Shown one piece after another: positions 8,829 through 15,766 of a stretch of DNA of 64,000 nt; the stretch's first letter is position 1; the number at the start of each line of letters is the position of its first letter. This DNA is from Fusobacterium necrogenes. GTDB taxonomy: Bacteria > Fusobacteriota > Fusobacteriia > Fusobacteriales > Fusobacteriaceae. The notes beneath the pieces are model-generated. The model did no database searches, was not told the origin of the DNA, and saw only the letters and a list, made by a program, of their open reading frames with translations. The position numbers and the translations under genes are program-made. The stretch is from the NCBI RefSeq assembly GCF_900450765.1, contig NZ_UGGU01000003.1, forward strand, positions 620,001 to 684,000, in the 5' to 3' direction.

Positions 8829-11800
8829 ATGTCTATATTAGCAGATGTAGAAGCAAAAATATTAAAATTAGAAGGTGGGACTTTTCAAGCATTATGTGAT
8901 ACTTATCTTTTTAGAAAAACTGGATATGGAAATTTTACTGAATATGGAAAGCAAGCTGGAACAATGAAAACAGCAAAAGGAACACCAGATACTTATTTTT
9001 TAAAACCAAATGGGAAATATGCCTTAGTTCAGTATACTACAGCACAAGATAGAATATTTGATAAAATAAAAGAAGATATAGAAAAATGTTTAGATTCTAA
9101 AAAAACAGGATTAGGTATAGAAAATATAGATGAAATTTTATATTGTTATAATTCCTCAAGGTTAAGTGTTGGTGAATATGAAAAATTAAAAGAAATATGT
9201 AGTAGAGAAAATATTAAATTAGAAATATACTCTATAAATACAATAGCCCATGATATTTATTTTGACTATCCAATAATAGCAAAAGAGTATTTAGAAATTT
9301 CTCTAGATACAGGACAAATTATGAAGAGTGAAGATTTTATTGAAGAATATGATTCAAATAAAATGTTAGCTCCTCTTTTTATGAAATTTCTTTTTAGAGA
9401 GTCTGAGAAAAATGAGATAATAGAAGCTATAAATAGTAATGATGTAGTTATTCTATCAGGGCAAGCAGGAGTAGGGAAAACTAAATTGGCTCTTGAAGTA
9501 GTAAATGAATATAAAAAAAAGTATGGTTATGAATTATTTTGTATAAGAAGTAAAAACTTAAAAATTAGTGAAGATATAATAAAATACATACAGAAAGATA
9601 TTAAATATATTCTTTTTATAGATGATGGAAATGAATTAAAGCAACTAAAATTAATATTAGAATTATTAAATAAGAGCAATATAAAAATAGTAATAACAGT
9701 AAGAAATTATGTAAGAGATGAAGTAAATAAAAATGTAAAAAAATACACTAATGAAATTTATGAAAAAGAAATTTTAGGATTTGATGATAAGGAACTTACA
9801 GAATTTTTAAAGGAAAATATGGGAATCTTAAATCCTAAATATATTGAGCAAATATTAAAACTTTCAAAAGGAAATGTTAGAATAGCCTATATGGCAGGAA
9901 AAATTGCCAAAGAGAAGAATACTTTAGAAGTAATCTATAATATTGAAGATATTTATGAGTCTTACTATGGTTTGATGTCTATTAATTTAGATGAAAAATT
10001 ATATATTACAGGAAGTTTAATTTCCATTTTTGGAGCAATAGAAGTTGATAATAAAATTTTAGATGAAATATTGAAAATTTGTAATTTAACTAAGGAAGAA
10101 TTTTTAGAAAATATAAGGAAATTGGAAGAATTTGAATATATTGAGATAAAACATGAGAATGCAGTGAGGGTATTAGACCAATGTTTTGCTAATTATCTTT
10201 TATATAAAGTTTTTATAAAAGAAAAGTTTATAAAGTTAAATTTAATAATAAAGTATGGATTTGAAAATTTTAGAAGATATTTAATAAGAATGTTAAATAT
10301 GTTTACTAATTTATATTCAAGCAAAGAAACTTTAGAATATATAAAGCAAAATGTTAATATTGTTTGGAATGAATATGAAGAAGATAGTAATTATTTATTA
10401 GATGATTTTGTAAAAGTTTTTTATTCTTTAAATGAAACCAAAGCTTTAACTTATATTTATGAAAAAGTAGAAAAAAGTGAAAATAGAGAGTTAGGCACTC
10501 TAGATTTAAAATTTAATAGAGAGGTTAATGATAATATTTTACAATTATTTCCTGATAATAAACAAACTCAGAATTTAGAAGAAGTTTTAGAAGTTTTATT
10601 TGAATATCTTATAAAAAGAAAAGATTTAATAGAAGAAGGATATAAACTTATAGAAAAAAATTATGGAATAACTAGATATTCATTTGATGAGAAATATAAT
10701 ACTCAAATAGCTTTATTTAATATAATTTCCACATATATGGATAAAAAAGAAATCAGAATATTATTTTATAAATTAGCAGAGTATTTTTTAAAGATAAATT
10801 TTTCAGAAGCAGAAGATAATAATGGATATGCAACTTTATATAACATATCTTTATTAAATATACCTAATATGGGAATATACAGAGGAAGGATATGGGAATT
10901 ATTATTAAAAAATATTAATTTTGAAGAAAAAGAGTATGGCTTTTCTGTATTAGAAAGTCTTGGTTATTATTTTAAAGGAAAAGAGCATACAGAAGTTATA
11001 GAAATAGATAAAATCTATATAGTACAACTTTTAGAAATATTAGAAGAGTTTGATAAAATTAGGACAGTTAAAATTTATTTAAATTTAAATGAAAGATATG
11101 GAATTTATAGTAAGAAAATAGATGAAAGCTTAAAAGAAGTTAAAATAAAAATTTTTAGAATATTTTCAAAAGAAAATATTAAATTTGGTGTAGATAATGA
11201 AAAAGAAAAAAAGTTAATAGAAGAGTTTTCCAAAGAAGTATCTTTAGAAGAAGTATTTGATAATATAATTACTTTTTCTATTAGTGAAAAAGGAGAGATT
11301 ATAGCAGGTTTAGGGTATTTTATTGAAAATTTTTATACAGATATAGAAGAGTTAAAGAAGATATTCTTTTATTGTAACGAGTTGAATAGAAGTATAAATT
11401 TTTATCCAAGAAGTCTATTGTTAGAGATTATTAAAAAAGTTGGAATAGATGAGACATATAGAATCATAGAAAATACTAAAACTATAGATAATATTAAGAA
11501 TAACTGGAGATTTATATTTTTTGAACTATTACCTAAAGAAAATATAAATGCTTTTTATCAAGAACAACTATTAAAATTGGTTTTTGATGATAATGAATTT
11601 ATATATTATAGAGATATAAATATCTTAAAAAATTTTTATTTAGTTGATAATAATATATATGTCCATGTTACAAGAGAGTTGTATAATAAAACTGATAAAA
11701 AAATAATTAAAAATTGGCTAAGAATTTTATTTAACCATCATTGTAATTCTCCACAAGAATTACTAAACTTCTATAAAGAAGATTTAGAATTATTAAAGAA

Positions 11801-12434
11801 TATATATTTTCTTTTAGAAGAAGATGATTATGATGGAAGATTTTTTAAAGAATTTTTAGATAAAGATTTTAGTTATTTAATAAGATATTTAGAAATTTTA
11901 AAAGAGAATAGAGATTATCATATTGAAAATAGGAAATTAAAAATATGTTGGAGTAAAGAGAATTATTTAGAAATTTTTGATTTTATATTTGAATATAGTC
12001 TAAAAAATAGAAACTTCTTATATAAATTTCCTTCAATATTTATGAGTAATAATGAAAGGGTAAAAATTTGGATTAAACATACTATAGATAAAAACTGTAT
12101 GGATGAAGATAAAATGGTATTTTTATTTGAAGGTATTTGTCAATTAGATATAGAAACTAAAATAGAATCTCTATTATATTTTATTGATAAAAATAATAAT
12201 GTAGAAAATTTCAAAGCATTAGATATAGAACCTAGAATGAGAGAATGGAGTGGAAGTGAAATTCCACTATTAAAAGAAGATATAGGTGTTTATGAAAAAT
12301 TATTGGAAAATATAAAAAATATAAGAGGAATAAAATTTATTAAACATAGAAACTATCTTGAAGAGAGAATAGAATGGTTGAAAGAAAGAATAAAAGAAAT
12401 AGAAAAAAAAGAGTATATAGATAAATATAATTAA
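8829..12434 (+). CDS. Large endonuclease-like/STAND-like NTPase, probable defence sensor
   Basis: This 1201-residue protein starts at an ATG behind AGGGGGAAGG, 69 bp after ptuB with no clear terminator between. Residues 1-160 look like a divergent restriction-endonuclease fold: Glu15, then GTPDTYF with Asp54, then LVQYTT with Gln68, i.e. a D...QxT pattern in place of the usual D...ExK. Residues 180-390 form a STAND-like P-loop domain with Walker A GQAGVGKT (211-218), Walker B ILFIDD (261-266) and the sensor ITVRNY (289-294). The remaining 800 residues are rich in Leu, Ile, Glu and Lys, predict as helical, and contain no motif I recognise. The layout (nuclease, NTPase switch, long helical sensor) resembles Avs-type and other endonuclease-STAND defence proteins. 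Ligand and target are unknown. The NTPase call is firm and the nuclease call moderate. Confidence 0.75.
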   Translation: MSILADVEAKILKLEGGTFQALCDTYLFRKTGYGNFTEYGKQAGTMKTAKGTPDTYFLKPNGKYALVQYTTAQDRIFDKIKEDIEKCLDSKKTGLGIENIDEILYCYNSSRLSVGEYEKLKEICSRENIKLEIYSINTIAHDIYFDYPIIAKEYLEISLDTGQIMKSEDFIEEYDSNKMLAPLFMKFLFRESEKNEIIEAINSNDVVILSGQAGVGKTKLALEVVNEYKKKYGYELFCIRSKNLKISEDIIKYIQKDIKYILFIDDGNELKQLKLILELLNKSNIKIVITVRNYVRDEVNKNVKKYTNEIYEKEILGFDDKELTEFLKENMGILNPKYIEQILKLSKGNVRIAYMAGKIAKEKNTLEVIYNIEDIYESYYGLMSINLDEKLYITGSLISIFGAIEVDNKILDEILKICNLTKEEFLENIRKLEEFEYIEIKHENAVRVLDQCFANYLLYKVFIKEKFIKLNLIIKYGFENFRRYLIRMLNMFTNLYSSKETLEYIKQNVNIVWNEYEEDSNYLLDDFVKVFYSLNETKALTYIYEKVEKSENRELGTLDLKFNREVNDNILQLFPDNKQTQNLEEVLEVLFEYLIKRKDLIEEGYKLIEKNYGITRYSFDEKYNTQIALFNIISTYMDKKEIRILFYKLAEYFLKINFSEAEDNNGYATLYNISLLNIPNMGIYRGRIWELLLKNINFEEKEYGFSVLESLGYYFKGKEHTEVIEIDKIYIVQLLEILEEFDKIRTVKIYLNLNERYGIYSKKIDESLKEVKIKIFRIFSKENIKFGVDNEKEKKLIEEFSKEVSLEEVFDNIITFSISEKGEIIAGLGYFIENFYTDIEELKKIFFYCNELNRSINFYPRSLLLEIIKKVGIDETYRIIENTKTIDNIKNNWRFIFFELLPKENINAFYQEQLLKLVFDDNEFIYYRDINILKNFYLVDNNIYVHVTRELYNKTDKKIIKNWLRILFNHHCNSPQELLNFYKEDLELLKNIYFLLEEDDYDGRFFKEFLDKDFSYLIRYLEILKENRDYHIENRKLKICWSKENYLEIFDFIFEYSLKNRNFLYKFPSIFMSNNERVKIWIKHTIDKNCMDEDKMVFLFEGICQLDIETKIESLLYFIDKNNNVENFKALDIEPRMREWSGSEIPLLKEDIGVYEKLLENIKNIRGIKFIKHRNYLEERIEWLKERIKEIEKKEYIDKYN

Positions 12435-12512
12435 ATTGTATTAAAATCTTTTATTTATAATATTTCTTTTAAATGATATAATATAATCAAAGACAGATTG
12501 AGAGGTGAGAGT

Positions 12513-14153
12513 ATGTTTGACAAAAAGAAGATAGGTATAGGAATAGATGATTTTAAAAGTGTAATTGAAAAAAATTACTATTTTGTAGATAAATCTAAAC
12601 TAATAGAGGATATTATAGCTGATGGAGCTATTGTAAAGCTTTTTTGTCGTCCTAGAAGATTTGGAAAAACTCTCAATATGTCTATGATGAAATATTTTTT
12701 TGATATAAGAGAGAAAGAGGAGAATAGAAAACTTTTTGATGGGCTATATATAGAAAATTCTCCAATGATAGAGGAACAAGGAAAATATCCAGTTATATTT
12801 CTCACTCTCAAGGAGATTAAAGGAAATAATATTGAGAGCATGTATACTCAAATAAAAACTTTAATTTCAGACTTATTTAATCAGTATGAGTATTTAAGAG
12901 AGAACTTAAATGAGAGAGATATTGAGATTTTTGACAATCTATGGAAGAGAAAAGATGAAGATTATAGCAACTCTCTAAAATTTTTAATAGAGTGCTTAAA
13001 TAACTATTACAAACAAAAAGTAATTCTTTTGATAGATGAGTATGATACACCATTGCTTACTGCCCATGAGTTTGGGTACTACAATGAGGCTCTACAATTT
13101 TTTAAAACTTTCTATGGTGGAGCCTTAAAATCTAATGTTAATTTACAGATGGGAGTACTTACTGGAATAATTAGAGTGGCTCAAGCTGGGATATTTTCAG
13201 ACTTGAATAATTTTTATTCCAATACAATTTTAGAAAATGAATATAGTCAATATTTTGGACTTTTAGAAGCTGAAGTTGAAAATATGCTAAAGTACTACGA
13301 AATAGAGTATAAGATTGATAATGTTAAAGAGTGGTATAATGGATATACTTTTGGGAAAGTACAGGTATATAATCCTTGGAGTATTTTACATTTTGTAAGA
13401 ACAAAGGAATTAAAACCATTTTGGGTAAACACCTCATCTAACTATCTGATTAGAGAGATATTGAGAAAGAGTGGTAGAGATATCTTTGATAGCTTAGAAA
13501 AATTATTTAATCAAGAGGAGATAAGAGTAAGAATAAATCCAAATGTAGAGGTACATAGTAATTTAAATGCTAATGAGATTTTTTCGTTAATGTTGTATTC
13601 TGGTTATTTGACAATAAAAAAAGAGATAGCTGATAATGTTTTTACAATTAGAATACCTAATAAAGAGATTATCTCTTTCTTTCATAATACCTTTATTGAG
13701 ATAATTTTTAAGGATAGTATAGATATTGATGATGTTAAATTTTCTTTAATAGATAGGGATTTAAAAGGATTTGAAAAAGCTTTTAGTAAACTTATAGCTC
13801 AATATCTTAGCTCCTATGATATCAGTTCTCCATACGAGAATCCTTATCATATGTTCTTACTAGGATTTTTCACAAGTATGAGAAGTGATTACATAGTAAA
13901 TTCTAACCAAGAGAGTGGATATGGTAGACCTGATATTGTATTAAGACCTTTGAATAAGACTAAGACAGGATACATTATGGAGTTAAAAGCTGTAAAAAAG
14001 GGAGAAAGCATAGAGAAAAAGTTAGAGGAAGCTAAAAAGCAACTGATAGAAACTTATTATGAAGCAGATTTAGAAAAAAATGGAATAAAGGATATAGTAA
14101 AAATTGCAATAGTTTTTGAAGGAAAAAGAGTAGAGTTTAAATATGTAGACTAA
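12513..14153 (+). CDS. AAA-ATPase-like protein with C-terminal PDDEXK nuclease-like domain
   Basis: This 546-residue protein begins at ATG 12513, which has AGAGGTGAG just upstream; a TTG at 12498 would lie before that site. The N-terminal AAA-ATPase-like domain has the family signature RPRRFGKT (about 46-53) and Walker B VILLIDEYDTPL (about 172-183). The C-terminal 130 residues carry a nuclease-like pattern: YGRPDIVL, then IMELKAVK (Asp, then Glu-x-Lys). The family is often multicopy in anaerobic gut and oral bacteria, and its cellular role is not established. The location at the end of a defence island suggests a defence or mobile role, but that is inference. A deleted second copy lies downstream at 14516-14681. 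Confidence 0.85.
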   Translation: MFDKKKIGIGIDDFKSVIEKNYYFVDKSKLIEDIIADGAIVKLFCRPRRFGKTLNMSMMKYFFDIREKEENRKLFDGLYIENSPMIEEQGKYPVIFLTLKEIKGNNIESMYTQIKTLISDLFNQYEYLRENLNERDIEIFDNLWKRKDEDYSNSLKFLIECLNNYYKQKVILLIDEYDTPLLTAHEFGYYNEALQFFKTFYGGALKSNVNLQMGVLTGIIRVAQAGIFSDLNNFYSNTILENEYSQYFGLLEAEVENMLKYYEIEYKIDNVKEWYNGYTFGKVQVYNPWSILHFVRTKELKPFWVNTSSNYLIREILRKSGRDIFDSLEKLFNQEEIRVRINPNVEVHSNLNANEIFSLMLYSGYLTIKKEIADNVFTIRIPNKEIISFFHNTFIEIIFKDSIDIDDVKFSLIDRDLKGFEKAFSKLIAQYLSSYDISSPYENPYHMFLLGFFTSMRSDYIVNSNQESGYGRPDIVLRPLNKTKTGYIMELKAVKKGESIEKKLEEAKKQLIETYYEADLEKNGIKDIVKIAIVFEGKRVEFKYVD

Positions 14154-14156
14154 AAA

Positions 14157-14228
14157 AATAGATACTAGAATTAAAATTTAATCTCTCAGAGTTAAGTATT
14201 TTTCTAGCTTGAAAAAAATATAGTTGGC
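14157..14228. repeat. 72-bp imperfect direct repeat, copy A
   Basis: The segment immediately after the stop of the AAA/PDDEXK gene recurs at 14674-14745 with about eight substitutions over 72 bp and no gaps. Shared blocks include TCTCAGA, AGTATTTTTCTA and AAAAATATAGTTGGC. It is the 3' flank of the intact gene, and copy B is the 3' flank of the decayed copy, so the two mark a tandem duplication. Confidence 0.85.
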
Positions 14229-14308
14229 CGCAAATTGGCCATAAAAAATTAAAAACCCTATAAAATATATAAAAAAGACCCTCGTAGGATATAAGGTGTT
14301 GATACCCT

Positions 14309-14387
14309 TTCTTAGTGGGCTAGAGATATTATAACAAAAAATTCTTGAAATTTCTAGTTAGTTTTGTTATAATCTAATTACTAAGAA
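14309..14387. repeat. Extended interrupted inverted repeat around the small-RNA promoter
   Basis: A perfect 12-bp inverted repeat, ATTATAACAAAA (14328-14339) and TTTTGTTATAAT (14362-14373), is flanked by further matching arms, TTCTTAGT (14309-14316) and ACTAAGAA (14380-14387). The right arm contains the -10 box of the small-RNA promoter. The left arm gives a mirror-image TATAAT on the minus strand, 17 bp from TAGAAA, so a weaker divergent promoter is possible. Confidence 0.7.
14345..14373 (+). promoter_or_regulatory. Near-consensus sigma-70 promoter
   Basis: TTGAAA at 14345-14350, a 17-bp spacer, then a perfect TATAAT at 14368-14373. No coding frame with a ribosome site follows. The expected start at about A14380 coincides with the first base of the first RNA hairpin. 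Confidence 0.75.
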
Positions 14388-14450
14388 GAATGGAAGACTT
14401 AGTATGTTCATCGCTGGTATAGCTGCAACTATACCAGCCTTTTTCTTTTT
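14380..14450 (+). ncRNA. Candidate small RNA of about 70 nt
   Basis: A short transcription unit is delimited by the promoter at 14345-14373 and a perfect terminator ending at about 14450. The predicted RNA has two hairpins. The first pairs ACTAAG (14380-14385) with CTTAGT (14398-14403) around the 12-nt purine-rich loop AAGAATGGAAGA. A 9-nt linker (ATGTTCATC) follows, then the terminator stem. I do not recognise it as tmRNA, 6S, SRP or a tracrRNA, and no CRISPR repeats are near. It sits between the AAA/PDDEXK gene and its decayed copy, at the edge of a defence island. It may regulate a neighbour, act in trans, or be part of a small mobile element. Existence of the transcript is inferred from promoter and terminator only. 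Confidence 0.6.
14413..14450 (+). terminator. Intrinsic terminator of the small RNA
   Basis: Perfect 10-bp stem GCTGGTATAG (14413-14422) and CTATACCAGC (14429-14438), 6-nt loop, followed by a T-rich tract interrupted by one C. Confidence 0.85.
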
Positions 14451-14515
14451 AGCAAAAGTTTTAGATTAGAGATTATCTACTCTATACAGTAGCAGAGTTA
14501 GAGGAGTAAAAAAAT

Positions 14516-14681
14516 CTTTAATTTCAGACTTATTTAATCAGCATGAGTATTTGAGAGAGAACTTAAATGAGAGAAATATTGAGAAAGAGTGGTAGAGATA
14601 TCTTTGATAGCTTAGAAAGACTTTTATTGAGATAATTTTTAAGGATAGTATAGATTGATGTTAAATTTTCTTTAATAGATA
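14516..14681 (+). pseudogene. Deletion-scarred second copy of the AAA/PDDEXK gene
   Basis: Four collinear pieces match the intact gene at 12513-14153: 14516-14583 to 12859-12926, 14581-14618 to 13463-13500, 14621-14655 to 13690-13724, and about 14654-14681 to 13728-13755. The first junction falls where the intact gene has a 15-bp direct repeat (AGAGAGATATTGAGA) at both ends of the missing part. The last junction, into the 3' flank, falls at the shared AATAGATA. No open frame survives and the 5' third is absent. The remnant ends in copy B of the 72-bp direct repeat, so it is what is left of a tandem duplicate. Confidence 0.85.
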
Positions 14682-14745
14682 GTAGAATTCAAATTTAACC
14701 TCTCAGAATTTAGTATTTTTCTAACTCGTAAAAAATATAGTTGGC
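14674..14745. repeat. 72-bp imperfect direct repeat, copy B
   Basis: Matches copy A at 14157-14228 with about eight substitutions. It directly follows the decayed gene copy, just as copy A follows the intact gene. Confidence 0.85.
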
Positions 14746-14759
14746 TGTAAAAAGTTGGA

Positions 14760-14804
14760 GCTGTTGCAAATTAATGGTTTTCAATCTCATTAATTTGCAA
14801 CAGC
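14760..14804 (-). terminator. Large terminator hairpin of the TRAP operon
   Basis: A perfect 17-bp stem, GCTGTTGCAAATTAATG (14760-14776) and CATTAATTTGCAACAGC (14788-14804), with an 11-nt loop lies 11 bp beyond the stop of the TRAP receptor gene. On the minus strand it is followed by a short T-rich run (CTTTTT); on the plus strand by CCCCTTTTATTATT. It may work in both directions. Confidence 0.75.
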
Positions 14805-14815
14805 CCCTTTTATTA

Positions 14816-15751
14816 TTATTTTATACCTTTTTCAGAGAAATATTTTTCAGCTCCTGGATGCAATTTTATACTCATTCCTTCTAACCCTGTATCTTCTTTA
14901 ATAAATTCTCCAACTTTATGAGCAGTTTTTATTCTATCAGTATTAGCATACATTGATTTTAGCATATTGTATACCATATCTTCAGATAATTTTGAACTTA
15001 CTACTAACATAGATTGAACTGTTAATGTTTGAGCGTCCTCTTTTTGAGTGCTATAAGTACCACCTTTAATTGTATAATCAGTATAGTAAGAGTATTTATT
15101 TTTTAGTTTAGTAGCTAATTCTTTATCAATATTAACAACTTTTACATTTCTTTGAGTAGCTAGATCAACAATTGCTGATGTAGGGACTCCAGCAACTAGA
15201 AAAGCTGCATCTATTTGTCTATCTCTTAGACCAGTTGCTGCTTCAGCAAAAGATAGGTACTGAGGTTTATAGTCTTTTTCTCCTATTCCAGCAGCCTCTA
15301 AAATTTGTACAGCATTACAGTAGACTCCACTTCCAATAGCTCCAATAGCAACTTTTTTACCTTTTAGATCTTCTATTGAATTAATACTACTGTCAGTAGT
15401 GATACATTGGATAGGTTCACTATAAAGAGTAGCCATTCCTCTTATTGTCTCTATCTTTCTATCAAATAGTTCTACACCATTTTCAGCATAAGAAGCAACA
15501 TCATTTTGAATAATAGCAACGTCTATATCACCTTTTTCTAACATATTTACATTAGCAACAGAAGCTCCAGTAGATTCAGCAGTAGCATTTACACCTTTAA
15601 TATTAGAGTTCCATATTTCAGCAAAAGCCCCTCCTAGTGGATAATAAGTTCCAGCAGTTCCTCCAGTACCAATATTTATATAAGTAGTTTGCTCTCCACT
15701 ACAAGCTCCTAATCCAATGGCTAATGTTAATAAAGCTAATACTTTTTTCAT
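14816..15751 (-). CDS. TAXI-family TRAP transporter solute-binding lipoprotein
   Basis: The 311-residue protein captures an organic-acid-type ligand outside the membrane and delivers it to the TRAP permease encoded just upstream. The N-terminus is a lipoprotein signal with lipobox LGAC (Cys17), so it should be lipid-anchored. The mature start INIGTGGTAGTYYPLGG is the hallmark of the TAXI (TRAP-associated extracytoplasmic immunogenic) family, and YSEPIQ and VAIGAIGSG fit the rest of the fold. Length is typical. It is the last gene of a three-gene operon, 15 bp after the permease gene, with the terminator at 14760-14804. The substrate cannot be read from sequence. Confidence 0.92.
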   Translation of the reverse strand: MKKVLALLTLAIGLGACSGEQTTYINIGTGGTAGTYYPLGGAFAEIWNSNIKGVNATAESTGASVANVNMLEKGDIDVAIIQNDVASYAENGVELFDRKIETIRGMATLYSEPIQCITTDSSINSIEDLKGKKVAIGAIGSGVYCNAVQILEAAGIGEKDYKPQYLSFAEAATGLRDRQIDAAFLVAGVPTSAIVDLATQRNVKVVNIDKELATKLKNKYSYYTDYTIKGGTYSTQKEDAQTLTVQSMLVVSSKLSEDMVYNMLKSMYANTDRIKTAHKVGEFIKEDTGLEGMSIKLHPGAEKYFSEKGIK

Positions 15752-15766
15752 AATAAATCCCTCCTA

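Noticed and set aside
14230-14450. Possible CRISPR repeat or tracrRNA
   Set aside because: The region has hairpins and a strong promoter, but no sequence is repeated at spacer-like intervals, no anti-repeat is visible and no cas gene lies in the window.
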